Shown here one piece after another: positions 11,950 to 23,578 of a DNA stretch of 64,000 bases; position 1 is the stretch's first letter, and every line of letters begins with the position of its first letter. The DNA is taken from positions 1,062,984-1,126,983 of the forward strand of contig NW_017265150.1 of NCBI RefSeq assembly GCF_001638985.1, in the 5' to 3' direction. The position numbers were made by a program, and so were the translations under genes. The notes beneath the pieces were generated by a model, which did not search any database, was not told where the DNA came from, and saw only the letters and a list, made by a program, of their open reading frames with translations. This stretch comes from Phycomyces blakesleeanus NRRL 1555(-). Its lineage: Eukaryota; Mucoromycota; Mucoromycetes; Mucorales; Phycomycetaceae.

Positions 11950-12627
11950 TGTCGTTCCCGATCTGGGTTGGTCTTCCTTTTACTATAACAAAGTTGTCAG
12001 ACATTATTTTGATGAATCCGAGAAATCGGGATAATTGACCGCAGCAGTTCTGTATGTCAAAGATACCTCATAGATAACGAACTGCAGTAATGTCTTGTAA
12101 AGATTAACCACAGTAACATCTTCTGAGCATTAACCGCAGTAAAAGGACTTCTCTTGTAATTAAATAGAGTATAATAGTTTACTGCGGATAATGCGCAGTA
12201 TTAGTTTAGAAAACTATATAAGACAATTCAATTCCTATCAATAAAAAGGACCTTTTATCCTCTCTTCGATTTTACATATACTCTCCGATCCCCAGTGGGT
12301 TTGACCTTTTGACTTTGCTATAGTAAAAGGAAGACCATCCCAGATCAGGAACGACAAAGTCAAAAGGACAAACCCACTGGAGATCAAGGAGTATGCATAA
12401 AATCAAAGAGAGGATAAAAGATACTTTTTATTGGTATGAATTGAATTGTTTTAAATAGTTTTCTGAACTTATACTGTGTATTATCTGCAGTAGCTATTAT
12501 ATTATATTTAAATAAAAGAAGAGTCATTATACTATGGTTAATGCTCAGGAAGATGTTACTGCGCATAATGAGATACTGCGGTTAACCATCTTCAGATTTT
12601 ACGGATTCATCAAAATAATGTCCAACA
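11950..12627 (-). repeat. Inverted solo LTR of the same family, split by a nested solo LTR
   Basis: Read on the minus strand this is a diverged LTR of the 6522 family, ending TGTCGTTCCC at 11950 and CCAACA at 12627. CAAG flanks it on both sides (11946-11949 and 12628-12631), a 4-bp target duplication. A younger LTR interrupts it at 11995-12356. It lies in opposite orientation to its neighbours. Confidence 0.85.
11995..12356 (+). repeat. Solo LTR (362 bp) nested in the inverted LTR
   Basis: It starts TGTCAGACAT and ends GAACGACA, with the same length as the intact element's LTRs but more substitutions. AAGT flanks it at 11991-11994 and 12357-12360. It lies inside the inverted solo LTR and so is younger than it. 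Confidence 0.88.
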
Positions 12628-12632
12628 CAAGT

Positions 12633-12960
12633 TGTTGTGTCCAAATTCTCATCAACTAATCAGAATGACAATTACACAGAATTCTCTTTTGAGAACGACA
12701 ACCAAAGCAATTTCTTTTTGCTCACAAAAGAATTAGAAAGCACATAGCTTAACAAAAGTAGAATAAAAACCAAAAAAGACATTTATAATGACTGAGTAGG
12801 TTTAGAAAAGATATAAAAGAGAGCACTATTTTATTCAATAAAAGTTATCTGTCTTTCTATTCTCTTTTTATTCTTTTATCTTTATTTACAATTTCCAGTG
12901 GGTTTGACCAATTTTGGCTGTGTTATAGCATTGGAAGAACAACCCAGATTGCAAACAACA
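12633..12960 (+). repeat. Solo LTR of a related family
   Basis: This 328-bp repeat runs from TGTTGTGTCC to CAAACAACA. It shares the 3' region (GTGGGTTTGACC, then AACCCAGAT) with the 6522-family LTR but differs upstream. A TATA-like AAGATATAAAAG and AATAAA are in order. AAGT flanks it at 12629-12632 and 12961-12964. A related fragment recurs downstream of tRNA-Val at 54975-55039. Confidence 0.85.
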
Positions 12961-12983
12961 AAGTTCTAGTGACTTGTTATTAT

Positions 12984-13437
12984 ATACTGTATGTTCACTA
13001 ATTATTTGCCAACTTTGAATATATTATTTACACATTGGTAAATAAATTTTCACACATTTCCTCTAATTAAATTTACACACTTTACTCAATAATAGTTCAC
13101 ACATTTGAATTTTATTTTCACATAAAATTATAAGGATAATATCATTTAATATTCCAAAAAATATATGAAAAAAGGTCAAGAAGTTTGATAGTTAAGGCTG
13201 ATATGTTCTTCTATGACTTTTTTCTCTCACTCTAATGTTAAAAGCTATTTTTTTCAATATTCTAAAAATAATTTTATGTGAAAATAAAATCCAAATGTGT
13301 GAATTTCAGTGAAAGTAATGTGTGAATTTCAGTAGAAGTAATATGTGAATTTAATTAGAAGAAATGTGTGAAAATTTACTCACCAATGTGTGAATAATTT
13401 ATTCAAAGTTGGCAAATAATTAGTGAAAATATAGTAT
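12984..13437. mobile_element. Foldback MITE with long inverted arms
   Basis: Arms of about 150 bp are inverted copies of each other, with CACTAATTATTTGCCAACTTT near both ends. Both arms repeat a TTCACACATT-type motif several times. There is no coding sequence. The exact ends and target duplication are uncertain by a few bases. Confidence 0.7.
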
Positions 13438-13683
13438 TGTAACTCATTTTATTTTTTTGGAAATAAAAAATGGGATCCTCCAATGAAATATCTTTATTTT
13501 TACTCCGAAATTTCCAAATATAGTAGTAGCAAGTTGATTAAACTGAAAGTCAAGTTGAGAATACTATTGATTCTGCTGGAACTTTCTAGTATTATCAACT
13601 TGCGAGTTAAAATTACTGGTTTGCTCACAGTTTGATTAACTTTTAAATTAAATTTTTCTTTTTCTTTCAAAAACTTATTTATT

Positions 13684-16463
13684 ATGTTGCCCTTGCCTAC
13701 TAATATCACTGCTTTTAAGAGACGCTTTGTTAACAAGCATGATTCAGAAGAACTAGAGCATTTAATTGAGCAACAAGAAGCTGAGATTTCTAGTGGAATT
13801 CAAGTATAAACAAAACAGACAATAGATTATATGCAGAAAAATGCACACCAATATTAACAATATATCTTTATAGCCTACTAGTATTGCTGCAATTTCTGAA
13901 GAGGTGCCTAAGAAAGCTCATAGGGGTTGACCATCAAAAAGGATTATGCCAGTTGAAAATTCAACAGCTGAATCGTCCAGTTCAGCCAATTTGTCTACTT
14001 CTGTTGGCTCAAATGCCTTTGTTGCTCTTCAAAGTAGCTCGTCAATCAATGTGTCTGAGTTTGAGCTTGCACTTAAGGCTTTGCCAATGAAAGTACGTGC
14101 CAGCACTGCCACAATTTACAGAATGCCCTTAGAACATTGGAAGGTATGTCTCAACTCAATAGAATAAGAATCTATATTGTATTGATTGTATTCATTTTTT
14201 AATGTTGCTTAAATTGAAGGACTTTTGTGAAGAAAAAAACGACATAGGTATCCTGTTCATTCTCAGTACCCATATACTGTTGAGCCTACTAATTTTGTTA
14301 TTGCCTTCTTCAAAGAATTTGCTCTCAAGCAAGTGTATATGAAAAGTGTTTCAGTAGACTGATGTTAGAACACAGGTTGCCTTAAGAACCAAAGATAACG
14401 AGGAAAGACAATTAACTTTGCTCCAAAATAATACAAAATTGCATGAGATACATAAAAAACCTGTCAATTATACTTAATCATCAGCCCATTTTTATAGTCG
14501 CAGAGAATGATGCTTCTAACAAGAACGGTAGTAAAAAGATCATTGAAGTCCCTTTGGGTATTGAAGCTGTCAGCCAATACAAGAAATTCTTGATATTCTT
14601 GCATGAATTTCGGTCCGAGCGTCGAGAAGGTGGATGGCCATCTCCCAAGAAAACTAAAGAAGTGATTGAATTAATCAAGAAGTATAAGTATAATCTTGTT
14701 TACGACCAAGTGCAAACAAACGTGGATAGGGCAGCCCATTGCGTGATTCAGGATTCTTATAAGTCTGACAAACTTATAAGAATCCTGAAGATCCTTTGGA
14801 CTTCTGACAGCAAATCAGGCTTGCACGAGATGTTTTCTATCTCTTCCTGCCACCATATGCTACTTAAGGATCAGGATTTGAGAAATTTAAACTTTGCAGA
14901 TTGCTTTTGCACGATTATTCCAAAGAAACAGCACAAAGGAATGCAACAGGCTCTTGCTTTGGTTTTTAGTCTAGACAAGGGCAAGACTCTGAAGGAAGGA
15001 GAAGTCAAATTTGCATGTGCCATGCGCCATGAAAACGTATTCAGATGTCCTTTTGGTGCATTTCCCTTTTTTATGTTCAGTTTGCTTCAAGTAGGTTGGC
15101 CAGCTAAAAAAAGAGACTTTTTTAAAATAATTTCTAACTTTCTTGATAAAAATTATAGACCAGTGGTGACTTCTTGAACGAAGACAGATGACAGAACTGG
15201 AAGGTATTGCGTGGACGTACCAGCCCTGAGAAGAGTTTAACTGGCGCTTCTTAATGGAAAACTGCAAAAAAGACACTTGCAGATGAAGATATATACACCA
15301 CACGAGTAATGCATGGTGGCCATCATGCTGGGTCAATGGAAACTGAGGGCTTAGAGATATCTTTTGATCTGATCAAGCGAGGAAGAGGATGGAAGGATTG
15401 ACTTGGTCATTTGGAGACCCATTACTTGGGTAAACTCCCATCTCCTTTTGCCAGAGGTATGGCTGGCTTTTGGGAAAAGCCTTTCTCACTAGCAAGAAAT
15501 GGCGTGTCACCACCAATGGAATTACAAAAGATGGTATTTCCTTGGATCGAAGACTATTTTGGTGTTGGTAATGCAGAGTGGGTAGCTGTCTGTGAGAAGG
15601 AGATGAATGAAGTCGATGAGAACAAGGATGAGGATGAAAACATCATAAATTTGGAGATAGATAAAGAAGCAGATTCCGTAGAATTCGTGGAGGAAGATGG
15701 AAGATTGCAGTTGAAAGAAACAAAGAGAAAAGAAAAGCAAAGAGCAACTCAAAGCAGTATCAATACAGCAAAGCACGGATTTTTATGACTCTTGATACAA
15801 TGCAGAAGAATAATCTTACAAGATGCAGCCGTTTACTTGTACTTGAACAAAGAAAACAAATACATCAACACAAGAAACCTTCCATTCTCAAGTAACAGCT
15901 TCAGAATGTTCCAAGAGGATATTGTAGCTGTCATTACCAGCCCTTCCATTGGTAGACTAGAAGAGTATGAAAGTTTTGTTCCTAGCATTGTTGATACAAA
16001 CAAAGAGATAGCTAACAGAGTGACAGAAGTAAATCATCAGATCATACGATTGCAGCAACAACAAGACAGTTGATTTGAGAAAAATGAAAACTCTTTCAAC
16101 AACTTCATTGAACAAAGTAACCAGCAGAATTGACTTCTGATGAACATGACACAGCAACTGGCTAAGGATATAAAAATCCTCATGATTCAGCAACAGTGTT
16201 TAAATTCACAAATGCAATTACTCATGGCTATCAACAATGCTTCTCAAAGCGTAAATACCAATGCCAGCTTGTCTCAACTGCCTATCTTTCCTGTTCTTTC
16301 TACTACTCATTCAACGTCACCTTTTCCTTTCTCTACCTCTGCTCCTTTTACTCTTCCACCTACTCAGCAACCAATTGCTATAAGTGCTGCCCCACCTTCA
16401 CTCAATTCAAATAGACACCCCATTGTTTTGTCAAAGCTCAAAGCCAAGAAAAAGGCTAGATGA
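13684..16463 (+). pseudogene. Crypton-type (NDC10_II-like) tyrosine-recombinase gene, broken
   Basis: Exon 1 starts at 13684 (MLPLPTNITAFKRRF) and splices near 13805 to about 13875. An AT-hook-like RG-stop-PSKR and a Ser/Thr-rich segment follow, then TIYRMPLEHWK. The main block (14443-15177) contains LALVFSLDKGKTLKEGE, CAMRHENVFRCPFGAF and FMFSLLQVGWP, which match the NDC10/Crypton-like recombinase family of Mucorales. Further down, a degenerate TTRVMHGGHHAGS and HYLGKLPSPFARGMAGF contain the expected Tyr. A Gln-rich C-terminus runs to 16463. Several stops and frame changes show it is dead. The block from 13441 to 13683 is AT-rich with no gene. I could not define the element's ends. Confidence 0.65.
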
Positions 16464-17083
16464 GTTAGCTACGAGCCTAGCAATTAAAAATACTCTTTTT
16501 TAAAAGCCGTGATATATATACTACCATATATCTGTTATTCATTATTCTTATCTGTTACTATTCTTTATCATATTATTTATTCATCTTATTCTTTATCAGC
16601 TACAATACATTTTAATAAAAAATTAAATATATATATTTACACAATTATGCATTTCGTATAAGTCATTTTAAAAGATGTTGAAGTAAGAAAGACAATATAA
16701 AATAAATAGAGTTGATGAATAAAGTATCATATAAACCATGTAGTAGTATAAGATAAACATACTTTACCTCTGGCGTCTGATATGACACTCAAGATTTGCA
16801 TTTCAAGAAGACTTTCATGGGTAAAAAACCCAACATTTTTCCCAGTATGAGATTTCAGTATGGATATATTTTTCTCCTAAAAAGGAAAAACTTCTATTTT
16901 AAGTAATTTTTCAACTGTCTGGGCCTATAGGTCAGAGAATTTTTTTATTGGCTGTCCATACTAGAATAAGTTTAGTTTTTATACCATTACAGTATGTCAA
17001 GTCTTGACTGGACCTATCTTTCTATCATTTTAAATTGTATAAGTTTTGATAATATATCAAGTCTCTATCTGATATTTCTATTC
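16464..17083. other. AT-rich stretch, no gene seen
   Basis: No credible reading frame, tRNA or defined repeat boundary was found. The last part contains TCAAGTCT-type sequence that recurs to the right of the next repeat (18529 onward). Confidence 0.5.
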
Positions 17084-17232
17084 TGACACTTATAACTAAG
17101 TCGCAGAATCAAAATCACTGGGGATTGTCAAGTTTATGAATAGTTTTTAGATAGAAAATAAAGATGATTTTCATTAATTATATTTTTTGACTATTTATAT
17201 AAGATGATGTTTGATTTTTGACTAAAAGAATA

Positions 17233-18343
17233 CAGTAGTCCCTTGATAATTTCATGCTTCGATAATTTCAAGACTCTGAAGACCCAACTTGAAAAATAGG
17301 CTAAACTTTCACAATTCTTATTAATTTCACTTTCACAATAATTTTTGGCCTTGAATCCTTAAAGATTTTTTAGCCAATCAGATGAGAGCAATATAGTTAA
17401 AGTTTGCTTTATAAATATTTAATTTAAAACTTTTACAATTTAGTAATAGATATTAATGTCAAGTGCATTATTTTTCATATCAAATACTAGATTATCAAGT
17501 TGTCATCTAGCTCCATTTATTTTTTCAGAAATAAAATAAAACTATGTGCTATTTATTGATAAGACTCTATTTATAAATTGTTTAGTAACGATTATTTACT
17601 TGAAAAAATATATATTTAATTCTAACATTTTGGAAATAAAAGTTTTTGTTTTGTATTATATTATTACTGTCTGCTATTATTATCTATTGTGACTATTTAT
17701 TATTATTTACAAATATATTACAAAGTTAAGCTTTAACTATATTCAACTTCTAACTTTCTTTTTTATTTTTAAATAAATTAAAATGTATTTGTTATAAAAA
17801 TAGTTCCTATTTTATTTTATAAGAAATATATCTTAAAAAGACTTAAAAAAGCTGATAACTTTTATTTGCTTTGAGTGCACAGTTTTCTGATATTTATTGC
17901 AGAGGCCTTCAATGATATTGACAAAGTCTCTATCAATATCTTTGTCTTCTAAAATATTTAAAAGTGTAAATGCACTTAACTTTTTCTGAAGCAGAGTAGA
18001 TTTTCTTAAGAGAAACATATAAATCTATTTCAGTAATAAAAATGAAAGAGTTTTACTAGTAGCCTTTTGACAATCTAACTAGTAAATAGTTCAGAGCTTT
18101 CTTTAAATATCTTATTATGTCTCATAACAAATGCTAATCAATAATGATATTTTTTGAAAGCTGTTGACAAAAAAACGTAATTAATAACTTATAATATGCT
18201 AGTTTCTTTTATTTATTAAATAATATTTTAAATATCACTCATCTTTAGTGAAAAATATATACTACAGACTCGTTAATTACACTCTTCAATAATTTCAAGG
18301 CAACTGGCCCTCTCTAGGCCTTAAAATTATTGAGGGACTACTA
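17233..18343 (-). mobile_element. Pogo-type (Tc1/mariner superfamily) internally deleted element
   Basis: The termini are CAGTAGTCCCTTGATAATTT and, inverted, TAGTAGTCCCTCAATAATTT. TA flanks both sides (17231-17232 and 18344-18345). At 1111 bp it is too short for a full transposase, so it is a deletion derivative. It carries a remnant of the transposase C-terminus on the minus strand. Confidence 0.8.
17833..18018 (-). pseudogene. C-terminal remnant of a pogo-like transposase with a PIP-box-like end
   Basis: Sixty-one residues remain open. The tail SKQIKVISFFKSF fits the PCNA-interacting consensus Q-x-x-(I/L/M/V)-x-x-F-F as QIKVISFF. Pogo/Tigger transposases are known to end in such motifs. 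The DDE domain and DNA-binding domain are missing. The start is arbitrary because the upstream part is deleted. Confidence 0.5.
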
Positions 18344-18528
18344 TATGTATAATAACATGACATAGATGTTTATTGTCCAGTAATATCTTCTATAAGTATA
18401 TTTACCATCTTAAACATCTAAAACATATGTAAGAGACCAATTGGCAATGTCAAGAGCTTTTATTCTAAAGTCAATCATTACTGATTGCTTACAATTTCCA
18501 ATTTTGGTTACCAATGTCAACTCTAACA

Positions 18529-19074
18529 AATATTTCAAGTCTCAATCCAGTACAGTTAGCAGAAGAAATTTGCACCTCTAAATTAAATAGTTACATTTTT
18601 GTAAAAATATAATATCTTTCTTTCACTTTTACATTAATATTACAAACCAAAATGAATCAAAGTAAATGCATCAAGAAGAAGCCTAAGGTCCAGACTACTG
18701 TAAAAAACATATTGATAATACTACCACTATAAGAAATGACATAATTTGAAACACAGCTCTTACAACTTCTGTTTGGCCAATAGAAATATAGTATTTAACT
18801 ATTAGTGTCACGTATTTAAACAAGCAGAGAGTATATATTTTTAGATTTATAAACCTTACTTAAATAATCTTTACCTATTATATTATTATACTAAACCCTT
18901 TAGGGAGAATACTAATAAATCATTTATTGATCTAAAACAAATTATTTATTGGTCTCAAAGTTGCATTATGTCATGGCAAGATATGTCTTATATTTGAAAA
19001 AAATATTGATTGAAACAACAGAAAAACAATGGAAGAAGTGAAGAAAAAAAGTATCTGCTTTATATTTATTATAT
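18529..19074. other. AT-rich stretch, probably left part of element C
   Basis: There is no supported gene. Element C's partner gene lies immediately to the right, so this is likely C's intergenic or decayed transposase side, but no Tnp2 similarity or CACTG terminus is visible. Confidence 0.35.
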
Positions 19075-19422
19075 TTATAAATTTACAGCATCCATTTCCA
19101 CTCTAGAAGATTGTTGGATCTATAATATAAATAAAATGTTAATTATGCTTAAAATTATATATGCATTCAATCTTTAACAACATACCTCTTAATTACGTCT
19201 TGATATCATTACAGCAGACCTCCACTTCTGAGACAAAATATAATATGCTGCCCAAGATTCTTGAAATCTGTTCAAGGCAATATGTCTCTGGGCAGTCATT
19301 TCTTCGAGATTTTTAATAAGTACTTCCTTTTGCTGAGAGGAAATACTGCCCCATATTGGAAAACTTCTTTTATTCTTGCAGTAGTTGTTAAAAGCACTCT
19401 TTATCATTTGGCGGGCCATTCT
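19075..19422 (-). pseudogene. Element C partner gene, 3' half
   Basis: This continues the minus-strand reading frame that stops at B's right end (27545). After removing B and one TCT, HNR joins MARQMIKSAFNN in frame. The segment includes FPIWGSISSQQKEVLIKNLEE and WAAYYILSQKWRSA. A stop precedes a GTATGT donor near 19180; the last exon (19119-19075) starts IQQSSRVE, resembling the last exon of the other copies. Function is unknown. Confidence 0.6.
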
Positions 19423-19454
19423 CACTGCAAAAGAAGAGCCAATTCAGTATACTA

Positions 19455-19800
19455 AATCTTGACCAAATACTGTCTGAATGAATAAAATTCAGCATGAATT
19501 CGATCGGAATTTATGATGTCAATTTTTTAAAATTTGTGAGCTAAATGGATACAATTAGTAGACTGAATTTTAGGAACGCAAAAAGAAAAAGTGTGATATA
19601 CTTTTATGTGATATATTTTGGCTGTAAAAATATAGACGCACTTTTGTCAGATCGCAGATTTTTCATTCTATATTGGTTTTGGAGTTTTTTTTTAAATACA
19701 GCGCATAACATTCAACATCTTTTTATTACTATATATGGGTTGTTAAAGAAGAGATTTGGTCAAGATTTGGTCAAGATTTAGTCAAGATTTAGAGATTTAT
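19455..19800. repeat. Subterminal repeats of element B
   Basis: The motif TTGGTCAAGATT occurs in tandem three times at about 19755-19795 (12-bp period) and once inverted near 19456-19470. This lies 30-370 bp from the terminus, where CACTA elements carry binding sites for their accessory protein. Confidence 0.6.
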
Positions 19801-20220
19801 AGGTCATTTTAAAAGTTTTTATTGGTTTGAAAATTTTTTCTTATTGTTTCTAGATATTTCTATTTGTCTACATCACTAATCGTCTCCTGTTGCAATTGGG
19901 TAGAAACATCACACTCATGATGCCGTCATTTATTTTAGTGAATATTGTATTATTCCTTTTGTATATCCATTGGTCCACCCCTGGTGTAATCGACCCCTAC
20001 TATATTCCATTGCTTGCTACAGCACGGTTTCTTGGCCTGTTTGTTTACTTTTATAAAAAATAATTATAGAATGGATTAGAAAGAATGTTCTTGATATATT
20101 TATTTGAGAACAACAGATTATTTAAAAAATATAAATGTACTTACAATAAAGTTAAACATAAGAACAGATAGATGTCTTTAACATAAAGATAGATATATCA
20201 ACATTTTAGTTAAATGTCTC

Positions 20221-20754
20221 TGTTGTGGTGGTTGAAGTTTTTAAGAAGTTGTAAAAGGAAGAATTCAAGATTTGAAATGAGGAACCAAGATTTGTGAGAA
20301 CTTGTGTAGGTTTTGTTTATTGAGAAAAAATTTTGTATCAAAGTTTGACCAGGTTCCTACACTGAACTACTACTGCTATTTATATTATTTTGGATTAGGA
20401 AAATTATATGACTGGGGTCAGGTAATCAATCCTATCAGAGCCTTTATCAGAGCAACGTGATCTTGGGATAATTAATATATAATTAACTATATAAATATAT
20501 GTAGTCCCAATGAAGTATTAACATTGAAAGTAAATGTGTTTATGAGTTATAATTATGCTTATAATAATCCACTGATGTATCCCATATTATGATGATATCA
20601 TCATATGAAATATAATCACTATCATGCATGCTAAACCTGTGTGTTAAATAATAAAGTAATTGGTAGACACCTTTGACTGGAATAGCTGAGGCCTTATATT
20701 ATTTTCTTCAGACTTATTCTCAATTACAGCAGTAGTCAACACTCATTTACAACA
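20221..20754 (-). repeat. Solo LTR inside element B tail
   Basis: The repeat runs TGTTGTGG to TTACAACA and is 534 bp. Its inverted copy lies at 31389-31920, and a third relative at 45680-46310. Flanks GTCTC and GTTTC form a 5-bp duplication with one mismatch. The TATA and AATAAA order places the promoter on the minus strand. Confidence 0.85.
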
Positions 20755-20759
20755 GTTTC

Positions 20760-21871
20760 AATTATAGTAATATTGTCTATAAAAATAATAACTTTTGTTA
20801 ATATGATGCAAAGTAAATAAGACTATGGTTTGCTTACCAGACAGTTCAGAAAACAGAAGAGTTGACAAACAGAAAATACAATGACATTGTCTATAAAATA
20901 TAATCTTTTATTAGAATGAAATAAAGAGTATCAGACTATTTTTTGCTTACCAATTATTCAATATAGTAGAAGAGGCAGCATGCGGGAAATGGAGATATTA
21001 TCTATAAAATAATTTCTTTTCATTAGAATTACATACAAAGAAGTAGAATGATTATTTACTTACTTGTCTGTCTGTAGAGAATAAGAGTCGGTGTATAATC
21101 AAAAAAAGAGGACCGAGATAAAGACCAGTGACTATAGAGTGTATGGTATACATAAGAAAAATAATAAATACAAGTTGTATCTTGAAGGTGTCGTTAATAT
21201 TTATATAACATACCATTTTGTAAACCCTCCCAAGGTATATGTCTTTGTTAACGGGCCAGAAAAATCTAAGCAGAATAATTAATACATAAATCGTGAATAA
21301 ATATTCAAGTATATTTTTATTACCTTTTTATCATTATTTTTGAGGCAGTTAAGAAGGACTTAATAGTTTAAAGCATAGTGTATCATGCTAGAATAAAAAC
21401 AACAAGATGACTAAGTCTTGAAACTTTGATGTGAGTTGATGCTTACCATGTTAGACATTAAGAAAGAAGTAAAGAAGAAGAAAGAAAAAATTTAAAAAAA
21501 ACGGGGAAATTCAAAATTATAATTTTATGACCGTTGACCCTGAGAAACTGATAGAATCAATTGAGCAAATTGAAAGTCATTCAACCCATCCCAATTGAGA
21601 CAAGACATTACGTACTAAACCATAATCTCTCACATCTTTGTAATGGATGTAAGCTATTACAATTGCCTTTTCAAGTCGGCTTATAAAGAAAAGTATAATA
21701 TAGAGATCAAAATGCTATAAAGAGCATCATCAGAAAAATAATCTTTTGGTGCCTTACTTTCCACCTTACGTATGTTTTGATTTATTTTATTATTTTAAAG
21801 AAACCCGACTCTAATTATTAAAGTATTCACATTGTTTCCATTTCTTTAATTAGCCTTAAATATCTCAATTC
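20760..21871 (-). other. Element B tail with several splice-like signals (third transcription unit?)
   Basis: On the minus strand, GTAAGC/GTAAGT donors appear near 21445, 21062, 20950 and 20840, each with a preceding TTTATAG-type acceptor 50-60 bp away. This looks like small exons transcribed away from the partner gene toward the terminus. Some candidate exons contain stops in all phases, so the unit is decayed or not coding. A short plus-strand open frame at 21091-21282 has no recognisable feature. Confidence 0.35.
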
Positions 21872-22963
21872 ATGTCTTCTAATACGCAGCAATCCAAAAA
21901 AAAACGAAAAAGACGACTACAAAAAAGTCTGTTCAACAAACCGCTGGGACAGCAGCAAGCACAAGACAACAGGAAATTCTTCCCAGCTTAACAGTTAGCG
22001 CAGAGCTAGATGGTACTGTCCTGTCCACTTTGTCCAACATGAGCACCCGACTGAATGAATCTCATTCACTTCTGCAGAAGGTCTACCACAACATGGGAGC
22101 AACCAATGGCCAGAATAACAATTCGAACCATAGTCCCATTGGTCAGGCTCTTACTACAGGAGAATATATAAAGTACCACCTTCCAACAGTTTCGGTAGGA
22201 TATATACTAGTAATAGAATATTGCAAAGTTACTTACATTATATTTTGCAGAGATTGATCCATTCTCAAACACAAGCAGTTCTGGCAACAATGCCATTGAC
22301 AGTCAATGAGGGCGCCTTCTCGACATCCAACCGTCCCATTGCTGATGTAGTGCAGAGCTACACACATCAGCAAGCTGAAGTAAAGTCTGTTTTGTCTGCA
22401 GTTGTGGAAGAGAAAACCCAAAGACATATTTCGTATATGCTTCAAAGGGCAAAAGCTTTGCCAGAAAAGATAGCTCGACAAAATCGGATTTCTTGATGCC
22501 GGTCCAGAAAGAGAAACATAAGTATAGTCAACAGTTTTTGTGTAAACTATTTTAACTTTTTTTTTTCAGATTCTTGCAGACTACAAAGCAATTCACTTAG
22601 CTGACAAGGCAAACCTTGAGTCTAAGTTTGGTGAGACTGTCGTTGACCTTCTGGACTATGACATGTTGTCTGATATTGAGTCAGATGAGGAGAAAAATAA
22701 AACTAAATATACTCCTAGAAATAGACATCCCTTGGTAAGACTCTCATGATAAAAGTTATTTTTTTTAATACTTCTAACTCAAAAGTATTTATATTATAAT
22801 GCAGGTGGATGAATACTTTACTGTTTTGAAGAAACAGAGACTTGCTAACAAGAGACCAGACGTCATTGGCAATTCTGTCTATCCAATTATTTTGAGAAAC
22901 ACCGAGTTATCGAATGAGAAAAAGGCACATGTTGCTGCTTGGATTCACACACGCCAACAATAA
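21872..22963 (+). pseudogene. Partner gene of element B, four exons
   Basis: Exons are approximately 21872-22194, 22251-22517, 22570-22734 and 22805-22963. The start is Lys/Arg-rich after MSSNTQQSKK; the frame shifts in a run of nine A bases (about 21896-21904), which could be a sequencing error. Exon 1 otherwise holds a Ser/Thr-rich likely coiled coil (LSTLSNMSTRLNES). Exon 2 ends in a basic stretch after an in-frame TGA (about 22494). Exon 3 has YDMLSDIESDEE, matching the acidic patch of A, D and E, and exon 4 ends in THRQQ-like residues. Intron 2 seems to start ATAAGT at 22518. Confidence 0.65.
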
Positions 22964-23578
22964 ATTGTTATTTTGTTTACAAAGTGCATATAGTACTTTA
23001 ATAATTTTTATTGATTGTGTTGAATGATGTGGGGTGAAGTGGTAAAATATAATCAGGCGGTATTGTCAAGATGAGAAGCAATTAATATATAAATAAAAGG
23101 AAAAAGAAAAAGACAAAATCAAAAATCAAAAAAATAAATTATTATTTTATTTTATTTTATTTTATTTTAAAGCCAATTAATAAAAAAAATATATATACAA
23201 AGCAATTATTTAATTATATAACCCTGATTGTTTTATCCTCGTTTTTTTTATTGGAAATTATAATACCGATATTAGCAAGAATATGTAATAAAGGCTAAGA
23301 AAATGGTAAATGTCAGGTATTAAATATACAAGTTTTTTTGTCTTTTATATTATTGATAAAAGCAAGAGAAATAAATAATGGTTTTTACTATTCGTTAATA
23401 GTTAAAAAAACTGGTAATATAATTTACTATTGCTCTTTTAAATACTTAATAAAGAAGTAATGTTAAAACTAAATAAGAATACAGAGATAAATAAAGCTAA
23501 ACCTTTTTATAGTCAAAAAAACTCGTATTATAATTATTTATACTGGTAATCTAAATAGTTGTTATTTTTTTTTGTTTT

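Larger units (their letters stand above)
17084..18528 (-). repeat. LTR-like repeat interrupted by a pogo-type element
   Basis: Positions 17084-17232 and 18344-18528 together match the repeat at 54641-54974. Both copies start TG(A/G)CACTT and end with a TAACA/TGACA motif, so on the minus strand they look like a TG...CA LTR. A TATA-like element (TATATAAATAG on the minus strand) supports an LTR. A 1111-bp insertion separates the two halves. I found no clean target duplication. Confidence 0.6.

Noticed and set aside
17108..17113. CACTGG considered as the left end of element C
   Set aside because: It lies inside an LTR-like repeat also present at 54641-54974, and the following bases do not match the C right end.
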